Shown in pieces: positions 1 through 7,808 of a DNA stretch of 64,000 nt. Each line of letters opens with the position of its first letter. Position 1 is the first letter of the stretch. The stretch is from an uncultured Bacteroidota bacterium (GTDB lineage Bacteria > Bacteroidota > Bacteroidia > Chitinophagales > Chitinophagaceae), in NCBI GenBank assembly GCA_903824665.1, contig CAIJXT010000005.1, positions 28,050 through 92,049 on the forward strand, written 5' to 3'. The position numbers and the translations under genes are program-made. A model generated the notes under the pieces. It worked only from the letters and a program-made list of their open reading frames with translations. It was not told the DNA's origin and ran no database searches.

Positions 1-66
1 TATTACTGAATGGGTTTTAAATTAATTAAAATTAATGTCTAAGTAAAGATTACCGATAAATAAACA

Positions 67-798
67 TTAACCCTTCTTGAAAGCATCCACCTGTGCCTGG
101 TAGATTCTAGCAAGATCAGTAAGATTCTTGTTGTATGACTTCATGCTGTTTGTTGCGGCCTCAAATTCTTTCATCATACCCTGTGATGCTGCAGTCATTT
201 GATTGATGGTACCCAGAGTTTTGTTGAATGTATCAAAATTAGCATTCATATCAACAATATTCTTAGAGAAAGACTTCATGCCGCTGCTAGCTGATTCGAA
301 CTCTTTCATCATAGTTACAGACATGCTGGACATCTGGCTAACTGCCTGAAGCGATTTGTTGAAAGAATCGAAACCAGTAGAAACAGAACCCATGTTGTCA
401 CGGAACTTTTTGATATCACCTGTAGCAACTTCGATTTCTTTGATGAAGTTAGTAGCAGTACCGGCAGAACCAGCGATTGAGTTTACAGACTGTACTGTCT
501 GTGTGAACTGCTGGAAACCTTTTGTGAGACCTTCAACAACTTTTGGTGTCACTGCAGAGGAAAGAAGTTCATTCAAATTTGTACCACCTTCTGCGGCTTT
601 TTCTTCTTCAGGACTTGTACGGGATGCAAAACCGAGAATAGCAAACAGGAGCGCCTCAGTCGCAAGACCAACCCCAATCATTATTTCACCGCCTTTCCAG
701 TGAAGAATTTTAAACATCAGACCGAGGATTACCACGCTCGCGCCGAAAGAAATTACGGAGTTAAGTCCAAATTTTTTTGTTTGTTGATTGTTGCTCAT
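67..798 (-). CDS. gldL: GldL, T9SS/gliding motor membrane protein
   Basis: GldL, with GldM, forms the inner-membrane proton-driven motor that powers type IX secretion and gliding. The 243-residue protein has two closely spaced membrane helices (about residues 12-33 and 38-58) joined by the short HWKGGE turn typical of the family. A glutamate lies in the second helix (GLATEALLF, Glu48), matching the conserved acidic residue linked to proton flow in known GldL proteins. The rest is a long Ser/Met/Asn-rich cytoplasmic tail that repeats an MKEFE.A pattern two or three times and is probably coiled coil. It follows gldK after 96 bases on the same strand, the usual gldK-L-M-N order. Only 66 bases remain to the window edge, so gldM is not visible. 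Identification is firm. Confidence 0.96.
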   Translation of the reverse strand: MSNNQQTKKFGLNSVISFGASVVILGLMFKILHWKGGEIMIGVGLATEALLFAILGFASRTSPEEEKAAEGGTNLNELLSSAVTPKVVEGLTKGFQQFTQTVQSVNSIAGSAGTATNFIKEIEVATGDIKKFRDNMGSVSTGFDSFNKSLQAVSQMSSMSVTMMKEFESASSGMKSFSKNIVDMNANFDTFNKTLGTINQMTAASQGMMKEFEAATNSMKSYNKNLTDLARIYQAQVDAFKKG

Positions 799-894
799 AT
801 TACGTTGGATTTGTGAGTGAGAATTGTTTTTATTTTTAGATGGTTTTTTCTTATTTGGGCAATCTTTTAAATACTATACAATAGCCTACAATAC

Positions 895-2769
895 TTATTT
901 TTTTGTGTTAGATGGAGTAGCTGTCGATGTAGTTGTTTTTGATTTTGACTTGTCTGATTTTGCGTCAGTAGCTGCTGGTTTTTTGCTGCTGGTTTCTTTC
1001 CTACGTGTAGCCACATATTTAGAGAGTATTTCAGGAGCTGACATTACGCAACGGAAGCCGATATAGCAGTGTACATTATCCTGCAGTTCGAAATCACGTG
1101 TGAAAGGGCTAAGTGCTTTTGCATTGCTGACAAAAGAACCACCTCTTACTACTTTACGCTTCATCGCATCTGCATCTTTAGGATCAGCATCGTACAACAA
1201 TACAGGATTGATATCAGATACGAATGCGAAAGCTGACGGGCTGTATGCATCAAGAACCCATTCTGCAACGTTACCAACCATGTTGTATACGCCGAATTCG
1301 TTTGGAGCATACGACATAACCGGGAGTGTGAAGTTTGCACCATCTTCAGTGTAGTCACCTTCTTCCTGTTTGAAGTTCACGAGGAGCGCACCATTACGAT
1401 CTCTTTCAACCGGAGTAGCATCTTTGTCGTCCTTAGCTGCTACAACTACTTCAGCTGGCTCTTCTTCTGCCTCTTCACCTTTCTTCTTCTTCTTTTTCTT
1501 CTTCTTCTTTGACTCTCCGTCTTTAGAAGCGTTATCATCAGTTGCTACTGTAGCAGTAGTATCAGCAACCGGCATAACATTAGTGCCTGCGGTAACAGAT
1601 GAATCCAAAACAGGAGCTGGAGCTGCGGCAACAGCAGTATCCGGAGCTTTCTCAGGAGTAGCTTCTGGTTCAGGCTCGGAAGTCATAACTGGCTGATTAG
1701 CGTTCTTAATATCTTTACCGGCAGCATACACCCACTGTGCTTCTGAAGGCAGACTGAATTGCAACCTGTAATATTTAAGGTATTCAGCGATATTGGCGAA
1801 GTCGAAATTTGTATGACTTCTCCAGGCAGCAAATGCACGTGCCTGCTTCCATGACACACCCACAACCGGATAGTCATCGAATGGTGGCTGTGTAAAGTAG
1901 TTTTCTACCAGTATTTCTACCTGAGAGTTGTGAAGGTCTTTAAACCAAATCTTAGTATCAGGATAGATATTAATAGGCTCGGTAGTGTATTCGCCAACCT
2001 TTACATTTTTGTTGGTACCGGTTGCTTTGAGGTAAGTGAAATTGTACACATACAATTCTTCACGTACCCTGTTTGTTACTGGATCGTACATCGGAGCAAT
2101 TTTCGCTTTGATCTCGTCGTCATCAGACTCGAAAATGTCTTTGTGCTTTACTTTAGACCAATTGATCCTTCTACGCACCAAACGGCCAGTAGAATCAGTA
2201 ACAGCTGAATTCTTAGTTGCGTTTGTATCTGAAGAAGCAACTGTTGGCGCAACAGATGTAGTAGGTGTAACGCTTGCTGCAGGTGCTACCGGAATGTCGC
2301 CACCCAATGCTGTTGCGAGCGTGTCTTTAACAGCAACAGTGTCTGTTTTTGCTATTTCAGCTTTGGCTTCCTTAGCTTTTTCATCAGGGTAACCACCTGG
2401 AGGAGGATCAAGGAAGTACTTATCATCCTTGAGGTAATTAACTATAGCAATAGAGTCAATTACCCATTCAGAAAACATGCGGTATTGCTGATTGGTAACT
2501 TCGGTTTTATCGATATAAAAAGAACTTAAACTAACCCTTTTCTTACTATTGGTATCAGTTGAAGACTGGCTATATTTGATGGTAACGGAACCACCTGGCA
2601 CGTAGACCATTCCCGGAGGAGCAGCCAGCGTAAGGTGCCTGAAAGGTATTACTGGACGGGTACGTGACCGATGGTAATTGGGGTTCTCCTGAGCAATAGA
2701 ATTTGTTGATAAAGAGGATATAGTGACAAGTAGAACTCCAATGAACGACAAGGATCTCTTTATGTACAT
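895..2769 (-). CDS. gldK: GldK, T9SS ring protein (SUMF1/FGE fold)
   Basis: GldK (PorK in Porphyromonas) forms a periplasmic ring with GldN under the outer membrane as part of the T9SS. The 624-residue protein begins with a signal peptide (MYIKRSLSFIGVLLVTISSL) and has the formylglycine-enzyme/SUMF1-type fold: PGMVYVPGG and YIDKTEVTNQQY near residues 50-95, PVVGVSW near 300, NMVGNVAEWV and VVRGGSF near 500-545, and GFRC near 575. Two features are odd. There is no cysteine after the signal peptide, although characterised GldK/PorK proteins are lipoproteins. Low-complexity Ala/Thr/Pro-rich inserts also interrupt the fold, including a run of ten lysines followed by an acidic stretch (encoded around 1479-1510). 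gldL follows on the same strand. The family call is secure; the inserts are lineage-specific. Confidence 0.95.
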   Translation of the reverse strand: MYIKRSLSFIGVLLVTISSLSTNSIAQENPNYHRSRTRPVIPFRHLTLAAPPGMVYVPGGSVTIKYSQSSTDTNSKKRVSLSSFYIDKTEVTNQQYRMFSEWVIDSIAIVNYLKDDKYFLDPPPGGYPDEKAKEAKAEIAKTDTVAVKDTLATALGGDIPVAPAASVTPTTSVAPTVASSDTNATKNSAVTDSTGRLVRRRINWSKVKHKDIFESDDDEIKAKIAPMYDPVTNRVREELYVYNFTYLKATGTNKNVKVGEYTTEPINIYPDTKIWFKDLHNSQVEILVENYFTQPPFDDYPVVGVSWKQARAFAAWRSHTNFDFANIAEYLKYYRLQFSLPSEAQWVYAAGKDIKNANQPVMTSEPEPEATPEKAPDTAVAAAPAPVLDSSVTAGTNVMPVADTTATVATDDNASKDGESKKKKKKKKKKGEEAEEEPAEVVVAAKDDKDATPVERDRNGALLVNFKQEEGDYTEDGANFTLPVMSYAPNEFGVYNMVGNVAEWVLDAYSPSAFAFVSDINPVLLYDADPKDADAMKRKVVRGGSFVSNAKALSPFTRDFELQDNVHCYIGFRCVMSAPEILSKYVATRRKETSSKKPAATDAKSDKSKSKTTTSTATPSNTKK

Positions 2770-3370
2770 ACGTGTAATTTTTATTAATTTAAAAATATGC
2801 GTTAAAATAAAAAACAGGTAAATTATTTCGTTCTATAAGCTTTTGGGAGTGCAAATATAAACTAAATAATATCACCAAGCACATCGCTGTGCTAAATAAT
2901 TGACAACAATTTTTAGTTACACAAACCTCTAAACTACATTGAAACAATAGCCACAAAACAATCCATTCCGGATAGTAAATGCGACTAATTTGCGTAAAGA
3001 TAAATAAGTTATTGTAAAAGCAAAAAGTTTTCAAAAAAAATCAGACAAAGTTCACGTTGGAATTCGTGACGTTGTTTGGTGGAGTTTTGCTACTATCTCT
3101 GTTCTAAACTGCAACTTATAGTTAATATTTCGAGTTGGAACGACATAAAGTGCACTTTTATTAATTCGAATTTGCAGGAAATATGTTCAATTTCAGCGGT
3201 TTAGGAGAAGGTAATCATAACCAATTGCGATAATACATTTTCAATTATCATTCATTCCATTCTGTATTTATCCATGGAAAAGGTTATCAGCCGAAAAATA
3301 GAAGTATTATTCCTATCTTGCGCATCAGATAAGCGATACCCGTTCATTTATAATCATTCTGCAGGATAAA
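2770..3370. other. Intergenic region between gldK and the oxidoreductase
   Basis: This 601-base AT-rich gap separates divergent genes. A TAnnTTTG-like -7 element for gldK lies at 2852-2859 on the minus strand. No tRNA or convincing protein gene is visible. A 31-codon open frame (3274-3369) ends one base before the start codon of the oxidoreductase; it could be a leader peptide or chance. Confidence 0.6.
2852..2859 (-). promoter_or_regulatory. Putative -7 element for gldKL
   Basis: Read on the minus strand this is TATATTTG, matching the Bacteroidota TAnnTTTG consensus, about 80 bases upstream of the gldK start. The -33 side is weaker: CTTGG about 16 bases further up instead of TTTG. Transcription start is inferred, not seen. 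Confidence 0.4.
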
Positions 3371-4357
3371 ATGCTTAAAATTGGAATTTTCGGCGCAGGC
3401 CACCTGGGTAAAATTCATATCAGGCAATGGTTGGAAATAGAGAATGTAACAATTGTGGGTTTTTATGACCCGGATGACCAACAAGCCGCTGCAACTGCAA
3501 CCCAATTTGGGATTGTACGATTCACGGATATAGAAGAGCTGATAAAGGCTGCTGATGCTTTAGATATAGTATCAACCACTACTTCGCATTACGAAATTGC
3601 AAAAAAGTGTCTGCAACGGTCCAAACACCTTTTTATTGAGAAACCACTTGCGCACACCCTGGACGAGGGAAGAGAACTGGTGAGCATGGTAAAAGAAGCA
3701 AATGTAAAATGTCAGGTAGGCCATGTAGAGCGCTACAACCCTGCATTCCTTGCTTTGGGCGACTATGAGGTAAAACCAATGTTCATTGAAGCGCACAGGT
3801 TAGCTCAGTTTAACCCCAGGGGCACAGATGTATCTGTGATACTGGATCTGATGATACACGATATTGATGTAGTGATGTGCCTCGTAAAATCGCCAGTGAA
3901 GCGTATTTCGGCTAGTGGAGTTTCAGTATTGAGTGAAACTGCAGATATCGCCAACGCACGTATAGAATTTGACAATGGATGTGTTGCCAACCTGACATCG
4001 AGCAGGATATCGCTGAAAAAAATGCGCAAAATGCGGCTTTTTCAGCGCGATGCATACATAAGTGTTGATTTTCTGGAGAAAAGAACAGAGATCATTCGGC
4101 TAAAAGATGATGGTGATCCGATAGGTGCAATGGACTTGCCGATAGAAATTGGAAACGGAGAACAGAAAATCATATCGGTAGAAATGCCGGAAATACTTCC
4201 AATAAATGCTATTAAAACAGAACTTGCCGAATTTGCAACGGCGATTCTCGACGACAAACCTGTAAGAGTATCTGTATATGACGGATACCAGGCTATGGAT
4301 GTTGCACACCACATTTTAAAAAAAATGAGTCTGCACAACGAAATGCACAATGTTTAA
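3371..4357 (+). CDS. Gfo/Idh/MocA family oxidoreductase
   Basis: An NAD(P)-dependent sugar dehydrogenase-type protein of 328 residues. The N-terminal Rossmann domain opens with GIFGAGHLGKIH (dinucleotide-binding glycine motif, residues 5-16), followed by the family's EKP motif (FIEKPLAHT, about residue 94), whose lysine usually acts in catalysis. GHVERYNP and LMIHDIDVV (about residues 120 and 160) match the C-terminal substrate domain. It begins a plus-strand run with a lipoprotein and a polyprenyl-phosphate sugar transferase, so oxidation of a nucleotide sugar for surface polysaccharide is a reasonable inference; the substrate cannot be told. A 31-codon open frame ends directly before its start codon. 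Confidence 0.88.
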   Translation: MLKIGIFGAGHLGKIHIRQWLEIENVTIVGFYDPDDQQAAATATQFGIVRFTDIEELIKAADALDIVSTTTSHYEIAKKCLQRSKHLFIEKPLAHTLDEGRELVSMVKEANVKCQVGHVERYNPAFLALGDYEVKPMFIEAHRLAQFNPRGTDVSVILDLMIHDIDVVMCLVKSPVKRISASGVSVLSETADIANARIEFDNGCVANLTSSRISLKKMRKMRLFQRDAYISVDFLEKRTEIIRLKDDGDPIGAMDLPIEIGNGEQKIISVEMPEILPINAIKTELAEFATAILDDKPVRVSVYDGYQAMDVAHHILKKMSLHNEMHNV

Positions 4358-4393
4358 CAAAATTTTACGTTAGTAGTTGAGGAAAGGGTTGCC

Positions 4394-5248
4394 ATGTTGA
4401 AATTATACAAGAAAGTACACTACATATTTTTATCGGCTATTGTTTTTGTTCTGCAATGGGGGTGTAATACCATCAACCCACCCGAAAAGGTTCCGACCTA
4501 TATTCACATAGATTCCTTTCAATTTGAGGGGACACAAACGCATGACATCAGAAGCGTATGGGTGTATTATAATAACAATCCGGTGGGCGCCTTCGACCTG
4601 CCATGTACTGTTCCTATTATTACGTCTGGCGCAAAGGGATCTTTGCAGCTTGCACCGGGAATAGCGATCAATGGCAGAAACGAACGACCGGTTACCTACC
4701 CTTTTTATACAATTGACGTATCTGAACTGACTGAACAGCCTGGTAAAATCGTTTCCTATATTCCCAAAACAAAATACTTTGATTCAGTAAAGACCTATGT
4801 AGTTTCTGATTTTGAGGCAGGCATTACAAAATTTGCAAAATGGGGTGGCACTACCGGCATTGTGGCTGCAACCGCAGACTCGTTGCGATTTGAGGGCACC
4901 GGCAGCGGAGTGGTATACCTCAATTCGGCGGCAGACAGTTCTATAGACAGCAATACAGTAGCCTTCCAGATACCGAATGGGGCTTCCTTTATAGAATTTG
5001 ACTATAAATCATCTGTACCGTTCACACTTGGGATGCAGGGTTATCTCACATCCGGATTTGCGTCGTCGATAGAATACCTGGCAGGTGTAAACCCTAATAA
5101 TCAGTGGCAAAAATTCTATCTCAATACAACAGCGTTTGTGAGCAGGCATGCCGGCGGCAATTACTATCTGTACATCAAAACATCTGTACCGGCGGGACAA
5201 ACAAGCGGCAGGCTGCTGATTGATAACGTAAAACTTATAACCTTCTAA
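4394..5248 (+). CDS. Hypothetical surface lipoprotein
   Basis: A 284-residue protein with a lipoprotein signal peptide ending in LQWGC (Cys24), so it should be lipidated and anchored in the outer membrane. The mature part looks all-beta. The C-terminal half (about residues 140-284) resembles a jelly-roll or carbohydrate-binding fold, with a FEAGITKF start and an SGRLLIDNVKL end, the pattern seen in many MAM/CBM-like sheets. No catalytic motif was seen. It lies 36 bases after the Gfo/Idh oxidoreductase and 7 bases before the sugar transferase, so the three are probably co-transcribed and it may serve polysaccharide export or attachment. Function is not known. Confidence 0.75.
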   Translation: MLKLYKKVHYIFLSAIVFVLQWGCNTINPPEKVPTYIHIDSFQFEGTQTHDIRSVWVYYNNNPVGAFDLPCTVPIITSGAKGSLQLAPGIAINGRNERPVTYPFYTIDVSELTEQPGKIVSYIPKTKYFDSVKTYVVSDFEAGITKFAKWGGTTGIVAATADSLRFEGTGSGVVYLNSAADSSIDSNTVAFQIPNGASFIEFDYKSSVPFTLGMQGYLTSGFASSIEYLAGVNPNNQWQKFYLNTTAFVSRHAGGNYYLYIKTSVPAGQTSGRLLIDNVKLITF

Positions 5249-5255
5249 ACCTGCT

Positions 5256-6680
5256 ATGTACCTGAGCAAAACCAAAAAGAATGCTATAAGGCAACTTGCC
5301 CTGCTCGATTATGCAGCAGCAGCCCTTGCATGGTTTTGTTTCTGGATGTACCGGCAACACTTTTTGACCGGGGTATCTTATGCCGGCACTTTAAAGATGC
5401 TGCATACAAGAGATTATATCAATATACTGTTGGTTATACCATGCGGTTGGCTTTTTGCGTACGTTCTTTCCGGCACCTACTTTGACCTTTACCGTAAATC
5501 CAGACTCAATGAGATCAACAGAACACTTATTTCGTGTATTCTGGGTTGTATCATTGTGTCAGTAATTGTGTTTGGCAATGACACAGGAGATTACTCCTAT
5601 TTCACCAACACAATAAGCAGGTATCTGCTCATACACACAACATTTGCACTAACATTCAGACTTTGGATACTGTACCGGGTAAAGCTGAATCTGGTAAAAG
5701 GAAAGGTAGGGTTTAACACACTGATCATCGGTGGAAATCAACAAGCCATTAATATCTACAAGCAAGTACTGGACAACCCGAAAGTACTGGGCAACATTTT
5801 CATCGGATTCATTTACTCGAACAAGGAGGCCAGCAACGGCATGAGCAAATTCCTGCCACAATTGGGTCATCTCTCTGATCTGGAGAAAATCATTGATGAC
5901 CATCTGATAGAAGAAGTTATAGTGGCCGTAGACTCATCAGAGCATCATCTGCTCGAAAATATCCTTACCCGCCTCAGCTACCGGCCGGTGGTGGTAAAAG
6001 TACTGCCTGATTACTATGACATTATATCCGGATCTGTGAAGACAAGTAATGTTTATGATGCAGTACTGATACATATTCATCCGGATCTGATGCCTGACTG
6101 GCAGCGGGTGTGCAAGCGATTCATAGACATCCTTATATCCGGAATTTCATTGATCATGCTGTCGCCATTTTTGGTGTTTACAGCAATTATGGTAAAAATG
6201 TCTTCGAAGGGTGGTGTGATCTATAAGCAGGAAAGGATAGGGCTTTTTGGCAGGCCATTCCATATTTACAAGTTCAGATCAATGTATCTGGAAGCTGAAA
6301 ATTCCGGACCGGCATTGTCCAGCAAACTGGACCCCAGGATAACGCCCTGGGGCAGGTTTATGCGCAAATGGCGCATAGATGAGTTGCCACAATTTCTGAA
6401 CATACTGAAGGGCGATATGTCGCTGGTAGGTCCACGACCGGAACGAAAACACTACATTAATATCATCAGCGAAAGTCACCCGCACTACAAATACCTGCAC
6501 AAGGTAAAGCCCGGGCTTACCTCTTGGGGCATGGTGCAGTTTGGGTATGCCGAAAATGTGGGCGAAATGATAGAGCGAATGAAGTATGACCTGCTCTACA
6601 TAGAAAACTGCTCGCTGGCCCTCGACCTCAAAATCATCATGTACACCTTCATAGTTATCTTTCAGGGAAGGGGAAAATAA
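5256..6680 (+). CDS. Exopolysaccharide polyprenyl-phosphate sugar transferase
   Basis: An initiating glycosyltransferase of the WbaP/WcaJ/EpsE type, which moves a sugar phosphate from a nucleotide sugar to undecaprenyl phosphate to start a repeat unit. The 474-residue protein has an N-terminal membrane block (about residues 12-150) and a Rossmann-like CoA-binding_3 domain (about 150-255). The catalytic bacterial sugar transferase domain (about 285-474) carries KRFIDILISG, YKQERIGLFGRPFHIYKFRS, RKWRIDELPQ and GPRPERKHY. The acidic pair in DELPQ and the PRPERK loop are family hallmarks. It closes the plus-strand polysaccharide run and ends 8 bases from the convergent glycosylase gene. Confidence 0.93.
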   Translation: MYLSKTKKNAIRQLALLDYAAAALAWFCFWMYRQHFLTGVSYAGTLKMLHTRDYINILLVIPCGWLFAYVLSGTYFDLYRKSRLNEINRTLISCILGCIIVSVIVFGNDTGDYSYFTNTISRYLLIHTTFALTFRLWILYRVKLNLVKGKVGFNTLIIGGNQQAINIYKQVLDNPKVLGNIFIGFIYSNKEASNGMSKFLPQLGHLSDLEKIIDDHLIEEVIVAVDSSEHHLLENILTRLSYRPVVVKVLPDYYDIISGSVKTSNVYDAVLIHIHPDLMPDWQRVCKRFIDILISGISLIMLSPFLVFTAIMVKMSSKGGVIYKQERIGLFGRPFHIYKFRSMYLEAENSGPALSSKLDPRITPWGRFMRKWRIDELPQFLNILKGDMSLVGPRPERKHYINIISESHPHYKYLHKVKPGLTSWGMVQFGYAENVGEMIERMKYDLLYIENCSLALDLKIIMYTFIVIFQGRGK

Positions 6681-6688
6681 ACACAGTA

Positions 6689-7792
6689 TCAGCCAACCAC
6701 ATCGAAGGCACAAGCTGCAAACTGTTTGCCGTTGATGGCAATAGCAATCGAATGGGCTCCGGAATAATGCCTGCGAGTGGTCATATCGGCAAAAGACTGA
6801 CGTCGTGAAAAATCGACTACCTGCCCCGGGCGGTACGTGTTCTCTGTAATCTTAAACACCTTTTTGCTTTCCTTACTATTTGCTTTGGCATAGGTTATCA
6901 CGTACTCGATGCGTAGTAAAACGGGTTCCTTTGCAACCACCAGCAATCTGAAATTAAAATGCAGGTGATCGCCGATACGAATTGCCTTTTGCGTAGTATT
7001 CAGACCCTCCACACGGCATCCGGGATCCAGGGAAAGTCCAAAAAAACTCAATGCGTTCTGGTCGGCTTTCTTGAGCAACGTACGACAACCATGCTTTATT
7101 ATCCAGTCGGTATTAGGATCTTTCCCCTTCCAACCTTCCACAAGTTTCATTACAACCTGCGGATTGTCTTTGGCAATATCATTGATATTATTGGCAACGC
7201 TTCGCCTCACGAATTCTGACTGGTCGCTTTTTAGCAGCTCCAATATGGGAAGTATAAGACCCGGGTCCTTTTTGAGATCCTGCAATGCCATACCCCATGG
7301 CAGGCGGGGCCTGCACCCCTCACTCGCCAGGCGCCTCACGGAGGGATGTGGGTGTGTAGCCCATTGCAGCATTCGCCCAAGTACATGCACCTTATCATTT
7401 ACAATAAAAGGGCGGATAGCATATTCGCAGCTGCTCAAAACAGTCACCTTTTCCATTGCCTGCAATGCAGCATCAACATTGTCAATGCCAAATTGCTCGA
7501 TGTAGTCGGGTACAAACATATACAGGTAGCTATCGTCTCGTCCGGACAATTTGTGCAATCCATCGGAAAACGTGAGGACCTGCTTAATGTCTTTCCTGAA
7601 ATCACCGCTAAGCATCTGATGTAATACGGTGCTGATGCGGCGGATACGTTGCTTTAGTTCGAGGTCAATCCAGTCACCTGAAAACACCTGATCAAGGAAT
7701 GCTTTTTTGTCAAAACCTTTTACGGTAGCGGCACCAACGTCTGCTACCTTTCCCAGAAAAACGGGGTTGTATATGTTCTTAAGTGGCTCCAT
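6689..7792 (-). CDS. AlkC-type DNA alkylation repair glycosylase with Ig-like domain
   Basis: A HEAT-like-repeat DNA glycosylase of the AlkC/AlkD superfamily, which removes cationic alkylated bases without flipping them. Residues about 1-255 are helical repeats. The characteristic segment ATHPHPSVRRLASEGCRPRL (about residues 140-160), followed by PWGMAL and repeats with FVRRSVANNINDIAKDNP, matches the AlkC branch. Residues about 260-367 are beta-rich and fit the C-terminal Ig-like domain of the longer AlkC form. The nearest same-strand gene, the GT-C glycosyltransferase, ends 16 bases upstream of its start codon, so the two may share a transcript although their functions are unrelated. Confidence 0.83.
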   Translation of the reverse strand: MEPLKNIYNPVFLGKVADVGAATVKGFDKKAFLDQVFSGDWIDLELKQRIRRISTVLHQMLSGDFRKDIKQVLTFSDGLHKLSGRDDSYLYMFVPDYIEQFGIDNVDAALQAMEKVTVLSSCEYAIRPFIVNDKVHVLGRMLQWATHPHPSVRRLASEGCRPRLPWGMALQDLKKDPGLILPILELLKSDQSEFVRRSVANNINDIAKDNPQVVMKLVEGWKGKDPNTDWIIKHGCRTLLKKADQNALSFFGLSLDPGCRVEGLNTTQKAIRIGDHLHFNFRLLVVAKEPVLLRIEYVITYAKANSKESKKVFKITENTYRPGQVVDFSRRQSFADMTTRRHYSGAHSIAIAINGKQFAACAFDVVG

Positions 7793-7808
7793 GTCTTATT
7801 TTTGGGGG

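Noticed and set aside
2789..3034. 81-codon minus-strand frame upstream of gldK
   Set aside because: It overlaps the probable gldK promoter and resembles translated AT-rich DNA.
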